DNA of 64,000 bases from JANQGH01 sp039177555 (lineage in GTDB: Bacteria > Pseudomonadota > Alphaproteobacteria > DSM-16000 > Inquilinaceae): the NCBI GenBank assembly GCA_039177555.1, contig JBCDFV010000002.1, forward strand, positions 124,001-188,000, written 5' to 3'. Of this stretch, positions 33,682-42,117 are shown one piece after another (position 1 is the stretch's first letter; each line of letters opens with the position of its first letter). The notes under the pieces were generated by a model. The model searched no databases, was not told where the DNA came from, and saw nothing but the letters and a program-made list of their open reading frames with translations. Both the position numbers and the translations under genes were made by a program.

Positions 33682-35423
33682 TCAGCGGCCGGCAGCAGTT
33701 CCGGATCTTCGATCAAAGACTGCCCGGGGCGGATGATGGAGAAATTGACGGGGTCCAGGGCGATGTCGATAGCTTCGCCGGCTCGCCGGGCAACCGTGAA
33801 GCGCGTCGACGCCAAGTCGCCCTCGTCCGGGTGGTCGGTGCGGAAATGGGCGCCGCGCGATCCTTCGTGGGCCAAGGACGCATGGGCGATGACCTCGCTG
33901 ACATCGATCAGGCTCTTCAGGTTCAACCAATCGTGCCAGGTCAGGTTGAAGTCGCGGCCGGCATCGGCGAGGCCCGTCGCCATCAGATCGCCGCGCAAGG
34001 CTTCCAGCCCGGCGATGCCGCGTCTGAGGCCCTCTTCATCGCGCAACACGCCGACATCGTCCCACATCAACGTCAGCAGCCGCTCGCGCAGCGCGTTCAG
34101 ATCACCGGTCGGCCGGTCGAACGGGGTCAGCGCCGCGTCCATCGCGGCTTCGACGGTCCGTTCATCCAGTTGCGGCGCAGCGCGGTTCATCCCTTTCACG
34201 TAAGCGGCCATCGTGTCGCCGGCAATGCCGCCGAAGACGGTGGAGTTGGCGACGCCGTTGCCGCCCAGCCGGTTGGCGCCATGCGCGCCGCCGGCATCCT
34301 CGCCGGAAACGAACAGGCCGGGCATGGCGGTGCGTGTATCCGCATCGCAAACCACGCCGCCCATCAGATAATGGGCCGTCGGCACGACCTCGACCAAGCC
34401 GCCGGCAAGGTCGAAACCACAATCCGCGCAGCGCTTGACCATGCCCTTGAACCGTTTGGCGACGTCCGCCGGGCCGAGATGGCTCATGCGGATGTAGACG
34501 CCACCATTCGGTGTGGTCTTGCCGGAACTCATCTCCGCATAAATCGCCCGGCTGACGATGTCGCGCGTGGCCCGCTCGCCGCGTTCGTCATAATCGAACA
34601 TGAAGCGGTGTTCGGCACCGTTCAGTAGATGGCCACCGGCGCCGCGCAAGCCTTCCTCCAGCACCGTGCCGGTCATGCGCGTGTCCTCGCCGGCCAAAAG
34701 ACCGGTGGGGTGGAACTGGACCATCTCCATATCGCGCAGGCCCAGGCCGGCATCGAGCGCCATGGCCAGCCCGTCCATGGATTTGTCGCCGGATGGCGTG
34801 TGATAGCGGTACATGGTCGGCCCGCCACCGGTGGCCAGCAAGACGGCTTTCGCCTGAACAAGCCGAAATGTCCCATTGCGAACATCGATCAGCAGGCAGC
34901 CGGCGATGCCGCTGCCATCCTCGGCAGGGATCAAGGCGATCGCCCGATGCTCCTCCAGCCGAACGACCGGCCGGGCCAGCACCTGTTCCATCAGGCGGTT
35001 CACGATCTCGATGCCGGTCAGGTCGCCTTTGTGGATGGTGCGGTCGAAGGTCTGCCCGGCGAACGCCTTGCCGTGCAGTGTGCCGTCCGGCTGGCGGTCG
35101 AAAAAGCAGCCGACCTCGTTCTCCAACTCGCGGATGCGTTCGGGCGCGGTGGTGCACAGGCGCCAGGCCATATCCTGGTTCGGCAGCCACCTGCCGCCAT
35201 TGATCGTGTCCATGAAGTGCCGCTCGATGCTATCGCCCGGCAGCACGGCGGCGTTGTAGCCGCCTTGGACCATGCGCGTGCAGCCGCACTTGCCCAACAG
35301 CCCCTTCACCGCGATGGTGACGCGCAGATCGGGATCGGCTTGCAGCGCGTGCAGGGCCGCAAACAGACCGGCACCACCGGCGCCCAGGATCAGGACATCC
35401 GTTTCGTGGCGTTCGATGGTCAT
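33678..35423 (-). CDS. Succinate dehydrogenase / fumarate reductase-type flavoprotein subunit lacking the flavin-linking His
   Basis: From the ATG at 35423 the protein has 581 residues. The Rossmann motif VLILGAGGAGLFAA and the substrate-site motifs are present: VQFHPTGL, EEGLRGAGGHLLN, the HRFMFDYDERGERATRDIVSRAI stretch, PTAHYLMGGV and GANRLGGNGVANSTVFG. In SdhA/FrdA the FAD is attached to a His in an SHTxxAQGG motif. Here the segment reads GCTRMVQGG, with Cys48 where His is expected, so FAD is probably non-covalent or linked differently. It may oxidise succinate or an analogue, or reduce fumarate. It is coupled to the SdhC-like gene by a 4-base overlap. Confidence 0.88.
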   Translation of the reverse strand: MTIERHETDVLILGAGGAGLFAALHALQADPDLRVTIAVKGLLGKCGCTRMVQGGYNAAVLPGDSIERHFMDTINGGRWLPNQDMAWRLCTTAPERIRELENEVGCFFDRQPDGTLHGKAFAGQTFDRTIHKGDLTGIEIVNRLMEQVLARPVVRLEEHRAIALIPAEDGSGIAGCLLIDVRNGTFRLVQAKAVLLATGGGPTMYRYHTPSGDKSMDGLAMALDAGLGLRDMEMVQFHPTGLLAGEDTRMTGTVLEEGLRGAGGHLLNGAEHRFMFDYDERGERATRDIVSRAIYAEMSSGKTTPNGGVYIRMSHLGPADVAKRFKGMVKRCADCGFDLAGGLVEVVPTAHYLMGGVVCDADTRTAMPGLFVSGEDAGGAHGANRLGGNGVANSTVFGGIAGDTMAAYVKGMNRAAPQLDERTVEAAMDAALTPFDRPTGDLNALRERLLTLMWDDVGVLRDEEGLRRGIAGLEALRGDLMATGLADAGRDFNLTWHDWLNLKSLIDVSEVIAHASLAHEGSRGAHFRTDHPDEGDLASTRFTVARRAGEAIDIALDPVNFSIIRPGQSLIEDPELLPAAE

Positions 35424-35764
35424 GACGCCGCGCTCAATAGAAAGCCGACGCCGGCCATGAATGACGCCCCGACGGCGGCGGCGGCATAGGTCTTCTGGCG
35501 CGGGCTCCACGGCAGGAACTCCAGCGCCATGACCCGCAGGCCACCGAACAGATGCACCGCCAGCAGGAACACAAGGCCGAACTCCGCGATCTTCACGATC
35601 GGCAACTCAGCCCAGATCAGGAAGCCGTCAAGCGCCGCTTCCCCTTCGATGGCGAGCCCCAACACCAGGAAGTGCAACGGCAGGAACAGCGCCAGCGCGA
35701 CGCCCGAGATCCGGTGGATCATCGCCGCGTACCACAGTGCCGTCTTTCTGGGCGCGCGGATCAT
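35420..35764 (-). CDS. Complex II-like membrane anchor, cytochrome b type (SdhC-like)
   Basis: The 114-residue protein has three hydrophobic helices. Features of SdhC/FrdC-type anchors are the N-terminal MIHRISGVALALFLPLHF segment and LAVHLFGGLRVMALEF, with histidines (His31, His71) positioned as possible haem ligands. The start at 35764 shares one base with the stop of the preceding subunit. It should attach the enzyme to the membrane and pass electrons to or from quinone. Confidence 0.82.
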   Translation of the reverse strand: MIRAPRKTALWYAAMIHRISGVALALFLPLHFLVLGLAIEGEAALDGFLIWAELPIVKIAEFGLVFLLAVHLFGGLRVMALEFLPWSPRQKTYAAAAVGASFMAGVGFLLSAAS

Positions 35765-36093
35765 CACGCAACCACCGCATAGACGGCGCGAAGGCCCAGG
35801 ACCGCGAGGACGACCAGGATCACCCAGGCCGTCAGGTCCAGCACCCATCGGCGCGGCCGCAACGTTTCCGCGATCACGACCCGCAGGCCGATCGCGGCAT
35901 GGATCGCGACGGCCAGGACAAAAGCGACGTAGAACAGGGCCCAACCCCAACTGCCTTGCGTCCGTGCCAGGATCTCGCCGGCATCCAGGCCGCCCTGTAC
36001 CGCCACAATGATCAAGCCGAGATGAACCAGCACAAACGGCGCCATGACCAGTGCCGTGGCGCGCTGCAACAGCCAAAGGCGCGGGCCGATCAT
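35764..36093 (-). CDS. Complex II-like membrane anchor, second subunit (SdhD-like)
   Basis: The 109-residue protein has three helices. LWLLQRATALVMAPFVLVHLGLI and VAIHAAIGLRVVIAE are typical of the small membrane subunits of succinate dehydrogenases, with His residues in helices 1 and 2. The open frame runs further upstream, but the ATG at 36093 overlaps the sdhB-like stop by 4 bases, matching every other junction in this operon. Confidence 0.8.
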   Translation of the reverse strand: MIGPRLWLLQRATALVMAPFVLVHLGLIIVAVQGGLDAGEILARTQGSWGWALFYVAFVLAVAIHAAIGLRVVIAETLRPRRWVLDLTAWVILVVLAVLGLRAVYAVVA

Positions 36094-36845
36094 CGGGGGC
36101 CTCGCCCAAAAGCGGCGCGCGCGGCCATGCGTTTGAGCCCGGCGATCGAGGCTGTGGGGCTCAATCCAACCGGACAATGCTCGGTACAGCTTTGGTGGCT
36201 ATGGCAGCTCTGGCAACCGCCATCACGGGTCACGGCGCGCAGCCGTTCGGCTTTGCCGCCATCCCGTTCGTCGTTCTGCAAGGTCCAGGCCCGGTTAAGC
36301 GCGGCTGGACCCAGATAGTCGGGGTTCCACGTCACCACGTCGCAGGCCGAATAGCAGACGGCGCAGTTGATGCATTCGACCCCGGCATCGGCCGCCTTGC
36401 GGTCGGGCGTGGCCGGGTCGATGGTCGCGACCTCAGTCCCCCGGTCGGCTGTTGGGTGAAGCCGGCCTTCCGCCGCTTGCCACTTGTCGAAAAACGGCGC
36501 CATGTCGGTGACCAGATCCTTCACCACCGGCAAATTGCGCAGCGGTTCGATCACCAGCCGGCCCTTGTGCGCCACGGTCTTCACGTCAGTCCGGCAGGTC
36601 CAGCGCGGCACGCCGTTAACCGTCATGGCGCACGAACCGCACATGCCCACCCGGCAGGCAAACCGATAGGCGAGCGTCGCATCGACGCGACGCTGCACGT
36701 AAGTGACAACGTCTAGGACGGTCTGGTGCGCTTGCTCCGGCACCTCATAGGCGCTGAATGCGCCGTCACTGGCGCGGCCGCGCCAGATCTTGATCTCAAG
36801 CTTGCCGTTCACTGCTGGCTGAGATCCACTGTTGGTACTATCCAT
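36090..36845 (-). CDS. sdhB: Succinate dehydrogenase / fumarate reductase iron-sulfur subunit
   Basis: The 251-residue protein carries ligands for three clusters: [2Fe-2S] at Cys64, Cys69, Cys72 and Cys84; one CxxCxxC set at Cys158, Cys161, Cys164 with Cys168; and a second at Cys211, Cys214, Cys220 and Cys224. The spacing CxxxxxC in the last set is longer than the usual CxxCxxxCP-type motif of many SdhB proteins, as in some quinone-linked fumarate reductases. It is the first gene of the six-gene operon and transfers electrons between the flavoprotein and the membrane anchor. Confidence 0.9.
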   Translation of the reverse strand: MDSTNSGSQPAVNGKLEIKIWRGRASDGAFSAYEVPEQAHQTVLDVVTYVQRRVDATLAYRFACRVGMCGSCAMTVNGVPRWTCRTDVKTVAHKGRLVIEPLRNLPVVKDLVTDMAPFFDKWQAAEGRLHPTADRGTEVATIDPATPDRKAADAGVECINCAVCYSACDVVTWNPDYLGPAALNRAWTLQNDERDGGKAERLRAVTRDGGCQSCHSHQSCTEHCPVGLSPTASIAGLKRMAARAAFGRGPR

Positions 36846-36913
36846 ATTTAGCCGACACTATCATTAACCGCACCCTGACAAAGCGCGGAATTGTTACGTC
36901 TTGCTTCAGGAAA

Positions 36914-36941
36914 ACTGATGTTAGGTCACTGATGTTAGGTC
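36914..36941. repeat. Perfect 14-bp tandem duplication at the LysR gene end
   Basis: ACTGATGTTAGGTC occurs twice back to back (36914-36927 and 36928-36941). The second copy contains the LysR stop codon, the first lies in the 72 bases before the sdhB start on the transcribed side. It may be a slippage duplication or a tandem regulator site. Confidence 0.8.
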
Positions 36942-37846
36942 GGGGCGCCGTCGACGACGGGAACGATGGCCTCGGCGCGCACGATGCTGCGCAGCCGGTC
37001 AACGAACAGGTCAATGACGGGCCGGTTGGCCCATGTTTCGCTGACAACCAGGCCGAGGTTCCGCGGCACCGCGCCGGCCCCGAGCGGCAACCGACGCACG
37101 GGCGGCGTAAATGACGATGCGGCGCAGCGCAGGGGCACAATCGAAACGCCGAGACCATAGGACACCATGGTCGACACCGCCTCCAACGTGTCGAGCTCCA
37201 TCACCTCACGCACCTCGATGCGTCGCCTTTGCAGCCAGTCATCGATCAACCGGCCGACCCAGGCCTGCCGGTTGAACCGGATGAAGGGCTGGGACTTCAA
37301 CAGAGCCTCCGGGTCGTTCGAGGAAATCTCGCTCGAAACCTCCAATACCAGCGGCTCCGACGCAAACGGGTGCCAGCCCAGGCGCGGCGGCATGTAGATC
37401 GGCTCGCTGATGATCGCGGCACCGAGCATACGTCGGCTGACCTGGGACAAGAGATCGGCGGACAGGGCCGAGACGATGCGAATACGCAAGGCTGGATGAT
37501 CGGCACGCAGCGACGACACCACCTTTGGCACCAGCCCGGTCAAGGTCGTGGGCACCGCGCCGATGTCCAGTTCGCCCTCCAACGACTGGCCCGCCAAGTC
37601 GTCGGCGGAGGCCAGCGCGTCATAGGCGGCGACGATGGCCCGCGCGCGCTCGACAACCGCGCGACAGGCCGCGTTCGGCGCCGGTGGTCGTCTGGTGCGG
37701 TCGAACAGCTCCATCCGCAAATCGTCTTCAAGCGCGCGCATCTGCATGCTGACCGCCGACTGCGAGACGAACATTGCCTCTGCCGCGCCCGAAAAGGTGC
37801 CCGTCTCCGCAACGGCGATCAAGGTGCGCAATCGGCGAATGGACAT
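36935..37846 (-). CDS. LysR-family transcriptional regulator
   Basis: The 303-residue regulator has the N-terminal winged helix (RRLRTLIAVAETGTFSGAAEAMFVSQSAVSMQMRALED) and a substrate-binding domain with two alpha/beta lobes. It sits directly upstream of, and in the same direction as, the complex II-fumarase operon, with an 89-base gap, so it is the likely local regulator; the effector may be the dicarboxylate substrate. The ATG at 37846 starts the standard LysR N-terminus, and the open frame upstream is not used. The 218 bases before it show no gene. Confidence 0.9.
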   Translation of the reverse strand: MSIRRLRTLIAVAETGTFSGAAEAMFVSQSAVSMQMRALEDDLRMELFDRTRRPPAPNAACRAVVERARAIVAAYDALASADDLAGQSLEGELDIGAVPTTLTGLVPKVVSSLRADHPALRIRIVSALSADLLSQVSRRMLGAAIISEPIYMPPRLGWHPFASEPLVLEVSSEISSNDPEALLKSQPFIRFNRQAWVGRLIDDWLQRRRIEVREVMELDTLEAVSTMVSYGLGVSIVPLRCAASSFTPPVRRLPLGAGAVPRNLGLVVSETWANRPVIDLFVDRLRSIVRAEAIVPVVDGAPT

Positions 37847-38064
37847 GGGAGAGCTTCGGCGTTGGAGTGTTCGAATACCTTGTACAATACGCGGGACAGC
37901 CACGTTTGGTGAATCATCCCTCAAGCAAGCTGGCCCTGGCAGCTCAGCTCTTGAGACGGCCTCTTCGCGACGAAGCGTCGGCGAACCGACGCTGGCCGCT
38001 GGGGAAGCCGGACTCCCGCCCATGGCGTCTTGAGGCTTTTCGGGCGCCCAATGTGCTCTCTTGG

Positions 38065-38853
38065 TTAGGCGAGCACGGTCCTCACCTCAGCGTCGGTCAG
38101 GGCAGCGGCCAATCGAGGCGGCGGCGGGGCGTCGGTAACCAGCACGTCAATGGGCTTAAGCTCACATACCTGCACCAGCGACAGGCGCCCGAATTTGCTC
38201 GAATCGCACAGCACGACGACGTTGGAAGCGCGTTCCAGATAAACCTGTTTGACCTCGGTTTCCTCCAGCGAATAGTCGAAACAGCCATCTTCGGTGATGC
38301 CCGACACGCCGATGAACGCGTGGTCCAGCCAATAGTTGCGAAGCTGGTTGATGGCAATCGAACCGCACACGGAATTCTCCATGGCGCGCACCTGCCCACC
38401 GGGCAGATAGACCTGATGGCCGGTGTCGCTCAGCGCCATCGCGGCACGCAGGCTGTTGGTGAAGACCTTGAGTTCCTTGGCATCGTCCAGATGGCGCGCC
38501 AGTTGAAGCGTCGTTGAACCGACATCCAGCCCCACTGTCTGACGGGCTTGCGGAATGGCGGCGGCGACCCGGGCGATGGCCGCCTTGGCGTCCGCATTGG
38601 TTCGCGATCGACCATCGAAGGCCGGCTCCTCTACGTCGACGGTTCGCCCCAACACTCCGTTCTTGGCGATCGCGCCGCCATGGGTGCGAATAGCCACGTC
38701 CTGTTGCTCAAGGCGGTCGAGGTCGCGCCGAATGGTCATTTCGGAAACGCCGAACTCCTGCGCCGCCGCGGCAACCGAGACGAAACCTCTTTCCGTGACG
38801 CGATTGCGCAGCATTTCGAGGCGCAATTCACTTGGCCGACGGTCCGTTTTCAT
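38065..38853 (-). CDS. DeoR-family transcriptional repressor (SgcR-like position)
   Basis: The 262-residue regulator has the DeoR helix-turn-helix (SVAAAAQEFGVSEMTIRRDLDRLEQQ, then RTHGGA) and a sugar-phosphate-sensing DeoRC domain with the VGLDVGSTTLQLARHL and GVSGITEDGCFDYSLEE stretches typical of the ISOCOT fold. It is divergent from the sugar-uptake and catabolic cluster on its right and should repress it until a phosphorylated intermediate appears. The start at 38853 follows a frame that is open upstream. Confidence 0.92.
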   Translation of the reverse strand: MKTDRRPSELRLEMLRNRVTERGFVSVAAAAQEFGVSEMTIRRDLDRLEQQDVAIRTHGGAIAKNGVLGRTVDVEEPAFDGRSRTNADAKAAIARVAAAIPQARQTVGLDVGSTTLQLARHLDDAKELKVFTNSLRAAMALSDTGHQVYLPGGQVRAMENSVCGSIAINQLRNYWLDHAFIGVSGITEDGCFDYSLEETEVKQVYLERASNVVVLCDSSKFGRLSLVQVCELKPIDVLVTDAPPPPRLAAALTDAEVRTVLA

Positions 38854-38903
38854 GGCCTGGCCTTCACCGCATTCCTGATCCGTGGGGAACTCAATAATCA
38901 CAT

Positions 38904-38964
38904 TATCAAACAAACCTGGCGACCTCCATCTTCTTTCGTGATTGACTATGAGTTATATCAAACA
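38904..38964. repeat. Paired TATCAAACA sites in the DeoR/transporter intergenic region
   Basis: TATCAAACA occurs at 38904-38912 and again at 38956-38964, 52 bases (about five turns) apart. The second copy lies between the -35 and -10 boxes of the transporter promoter. This placement suits binding by the divergent DeoR repressor, whose family recognises AT-rich repeats. Assignment to the regulator is inferred. Confidence 0.5.
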
Positions 38965-38970
38965 TAATCT
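38942..38970 (+). promoter_or_regulatory. Sigma-70-type promoter of the sgc-like cluster
   Basis: TTGACT (38942-38947) and TAATCT (38965-38970) are separated by exactly 17 bases, reading toward the permease gene and about 103 bases before its start. Both hexamers match four or five consensus positions. Confidence 0.6.
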
Positions 38971-39072
38971 CTCAGAACTCCGCTGTAGTACGAGCGGATT
39001 ATAACATTCTGACGTCGACCGTGGGGGGCGGTGCATCGAGAATGGGGCACGAGAGGAAGAAGGTGGGCGCCG

Positions 39073-40116
39073 ATGTCTGACGCGTCCAAGATAGGCGAGC
39101 CAAACGATCTTCATGCCGCCGGCAAAGACAGGCCCGATTCGGACGGCGGGAATTCGGAACGGGTGGCCCGGGCGGTCTGGGCTCAGTTAAGGCGCCTGCA
39201 TCTGCTGATCATACCGCTTGTGTGTTTCATGATCGCGTTCAGCCTCATGCATGATCGCTTTCTCACAAGCGTTAACCTGCTCAATGTCGCCAGGGCGGCA
39301 TCGGTGACGACGATCATCGGTGTCGGCATGACGTTTCTCATCACCTCGCGCAATCTCGACCTGTCGGTCGGGTCGATGCTTGGCCTGATCATGGCGGTCG
39401 CCGGCACGGCGATGAAATGGTACGGGGTGCCGGTCCCCATCGCCATCTTCATGGCATTGGCCGCAGGCGCCCTGCTAGGGATCATCAACGGTTTCGTGGT
39501 GACCGCGCTCAAGGTGCCGGCCTTGCTGGCGACATTGGGGACGCTGGTCGCCTATCGGGGCATCCTCAATCAGTACATGTATGGCGAAACCGCCAGCCGG
39601 ATGCCGGATGCGATCGTGTTTCTCGGGCAAGGGATGGTCGGTCCCATTCCCGTGCCGGTTATCGTCGCCGCGATTGCCGTGGTGGCCGGCATCCTGGTCT
39701 ACAGGTTCACCGTTTTCGGACGCTATGCGGTTGCCATAGGCGGCAATGAGGAGGCGGCCAAGCGCGCCGGGATCAACGTCAATTTCTGGAAAGTCGTGTT
39801 CTTCACCGTCCAGGGCATGCTCTGCGGCGTTGCGGCAATTGTCTATCTCGGTCAGCTGAACGCCACGCATCCTTCGATCGGCACGGGCCTGGAGCTGCAT
39901 ATCATCGCCGGCACGATCCTCGGCGGCACGCTGCTTTACGGTGGTTATGGCTCGATCGGCGGCATGGCGTTGGGCATGTATCTGATCGATGTACTTGAGA
40001 ACGGTCTGGTGCTGGCCGGCGCCGGCTTCTTCGTCCAGCAAATCTTCCTCGGCATCCTGCTGATCGCCGCCGTTGCCGCCCAGTTGGCGCAGCGCCGACG
40101 GCGTGACGTCGAATGA
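39073..40116 (+). CDS. Sugar ABC transporter permease (RbsC/FrcC type)
   Basis: The 347-residue permease begins with a hydrophilic tail of about 45 residues and has eight to ten helices. Family stretches include TSRNLDLSVGSMLGL, GIINGFVVTALKVPALLATLGT, GNEEAAKRAGINVNFWK and GTILGGTLLYGGYGSIGG. These carbohydrate uptake type-2 permeases work with a periplasmic sugar-binding protein and a RbsA-type ATPase, both encoded next. The start at 39073 has AGGTGGG upstream. Confidence 0.9.
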   Translation: MSDASKIGEPNDLHAAGKDRPDSDGGNSERVARAVWAQLRRLHLLIIPLVCFMIAFSLMHDRFLTSVNLLNVARAASVTTIIGVGMTFLITSRNLDLSVGSMLGLIMAVAGTAMKWYGVPVPIAIFMALAAGALLGIINGFVVTALKVPALLATLGTLVAYRGILNQYMYGETASRMPDAIVFLGQGMVGPIPVPVIVAAIAVVAGILVYRFTVFGRYAVAIGGNEEAAKRAGINVNFWKVVFFTVQGMLCGVAAIVYLGQLNATHPSIGTGLELHIIAGTILGGTLLYGGYGSIGGMALGMYLIDVLENGLVLAGAGFFVQQIFLGILLIAAVAAQLAQRRRRDVE

Positions 40117-40182
40117 ACGATGTCGTGGCCGTGGCGCCCGGTGGCGCGACGGTCTGGTCCTCATGAAAACAGGGAGAGTAAG

Positions 40183-41229
40183 ATGAAAACATCACGTCTC
40201 GCATCCGTTGCCGCACTGGCCGTTCTGGTCGGCTCCGCGACAGCGGCGGCACAGAGCGACATCGAGGTTGCCATTGTCTCTGGCATCTCCGACATCACCC
40301 AATTCGACGGCCAGTTCTCCGCCGGCGTGATCGACACGCTGGAAGCTTACGATGGAGCCAACATATCCATCGCCCACTACGCCCCGTCCGGCGGGATGGA
40401 GGATGAGTTGGGCATGGACGCGATCCTGCGGGACATGGTCACGATCGCGCCTGACTATCTTCTGTTCATCGTCGTGCATTGGGAAACGGTGCAAGACCGC
40501 CTCGTCGCCCTGCAGGATGAGGGCGTCAACCTCATGGTGGTCGAATTCGCCCCTGAAAATGCCGGCGACGTTAGCCCTTTTGCCTGGGCCATCACGGACC
40601 ATACGGAATCGGGCCGTGTGACCGGCGCCTCCGCCGCCGCACACTATTGCGCCGATTTCGAAGGCGATACCGTCGCCGCGGCACTGTTCCACGGCACGGC
40701 CAGTTCCGAGATCGGCATTAACCGCATGGACGGTATCCAGGAGGCGTTCGTCGCCGGATTGGCCGAGTGTGGCAAGAGCGTCGAGTTCGTCGACGAAGTG
40801 TTCGCGAACTTCAATCGTGAGCGCGCCTTCGAACTCGCCCAACAGGTGGCGACCGCCAATCCCGATATCCACATCATTTTCGGCGCCAACAGCAACACCG
40901 CCCTGGGCATCATGGAAGGTCTGCGGACCGTCGGCATGCTCGACCGGATCGATGTCACGGGCATAGGCGGTCAGCTGGAGGAACTTGCGTCCATCTGCCG
41001 TGGCGAAATCCTCACCGCCGGCGTTCGCAATCCGCGCGGTCAGGGGCAGGAGGCCGGCCAGGTGGTTATCGACCATCTGGAAGACCAAGCCTATGACGAG
41101 ATCAACTACGCGCCGCAGATCACCGTGAACACGTGTGAGGAAATCTTCGATTTCTATCCGGTCGAGATGCTGGACAATCCGGCCTTCCGAGGAAACCTCA
41201 ACGAAGGCCAGTGGCAGCCGGCCGGCTGA
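40183..41229 (+). CDS. Sugar ABC transporter substrate-binding protein (periplasmic binding protein type 1)
   Basis: The 348-residue protein has a signal peptide (MKTSRLASVAALAVLVGSATAAAQ) and a ribose-binding-protein-like fold with two lobes; VAIVSGISDITQ begins the mature domain and IIFGANSNTALGIMEGLR lies in the second lobe. Four cysteines in the C-terminal half may form disulfides. GGGAGAG is a good ribosome site. The ligand is presumably a pentose, hexose or polyol. Confidence 0.88.
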   Translation: MKTSRLASVAALAVLVGSATAAAQSDIEVAIVSGISDITQFDGQFSAGVIDTLEAYDGANISIAHYAPSGGMEDELGMDAILRDMVTIAPDYLLFIVVHWETVQDRLVALQDEGVNLMVVEFAPENAGDVSPFAWAITDHTESGRVTGASAAAHYCADFEGDTVAAALFHGTASSEIGINRMDGIQEAFVAGLAECGKSVEFVDEVFANFNRERAFELAQQVATANPDIHIIFGANSNTALGIMEGLRTVGMLDRIDVTGIGGQLEELASICRGEILTAGVRNPRGQGQEAGQVVIDHLEDQAYDEINYAPQITVNTCEEIFDFYPVEMLDNPAFRGNLNEGQWQPAG

Positions 41230-41276
41230 TCGTGCCGTCTGCGTTAGCACCCAGCCACGAGGGAGTGGATCCGAAC

Positions 41277-42083
41277 GTGTCGCCGAATTCGAGCCAGGTC
41301 AGTTCAAGCCGGGAGGGCGATCCCGTCCTTCGGGTCAGGAATGTCAGCAAGCGGTTCGGCGCGGTGACCGCTCTGGACGGCGTCTCGATCGACTTCCATA
41401 TCGGCGAGACGGTAGGGGTTGTCGGCGACAATGGCGCCGGCAAGTCGACGCTCCTCAAGGTCATGACCGGGGTGCATCAGCCCGACGGCGGATCCCTGGA
41501 GGTCGAAGGCAAGGACGTCACCTTCGACGCTCCAGGGGTTGCCCGCGCCAATGGCATCGAGGCCGTCTATCAGGATTTGGCCCTGGTGGACGACATGAAC
41601 GTCGCGGAGAACATGTTTCTGGGGCGCGAAATCAGGGCGGGCGGTATCGGCCGCACGCTCGGCATCGTCAATCGCAAGGCGATGCGCCGGCAGGCGGCTG
41701 ATGCGATCGCGAACCTGCGCGTGCCCATCCCGCATATCGACGAGACGCTGGTTCGACGCATGTCCGGCGGCCAGCGTCAAGGTGTGGCGATCGCACGGTC
41801 GATCATGTGGGGGCGCAAGGTCCTGCTGCTGGACGAGCCGACGGCGGCGCTCGGCGTCAAGCAGCAGGACGAGGTCGAGCGCATGATCCAGGAACTGCGC
41901 GGCAAGAGCCTGGCCATGATGATCATTGCGCACAACATGCCCCTCGTCTTCCGTCTGACCGATCGGATCATCGTGCTTCGTCATGGCCGGGTCGTGGCCG
42001 CACTGGTCAAGGCGGAGACCTCGCCGGAAGAGGTCGTGACCTACATAACCGGCGCCAAGACGCCGGTCAGCGCCGCGTCGTGA
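41277..42083 (+). CDS. Sugar ABC transporter ATPase (single-domain, FrcA-like)
   Basis: The ATPase contains one nucleotide-binding domain, with Walker A GDNGAGKST, signature RRMSGGQRQGVAIARSI and Walker B VLLLDEPTAALG. RbsA/MglA enzymes have two domains of about 500 residues; this short form acts as a homodimer, as FrcA does. No ATG is available. I chose the GTG at 41277 (268 residues) because GAGGGAG lies 11 bases upstream; GTG codons at 41232 and 41211 would lengthen it slightly. Confidence 0.88.
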   Translation: MSPNSSQVSSSREGDPVLRVRNVSKRFGAVTALDGVSIDFHIGETVGVVGDNGAGKSTLLKVMTGVHQPDGGSLEVEGKDVTFDAPGVARANGIEAVYQDLALVDDMNVAENMFLGREIRAGGIGRTLGIVNRKAMRRQAADAIANLRVPIPHIDETLVRRMSGGQRQGVAIARSIMWGRKVLLLDEPTAALGVKQQDEVERMIQELRGKSLAMMIIAHNMPLVFRLTDRIIVLRHGRVVAALVKAETSPEEVVTYITGAKTPVSAAS

Positions 42084-42117
42084 ACCGGCACATGTTCCGC
42101 CGGCCTGACGCGCCGCC

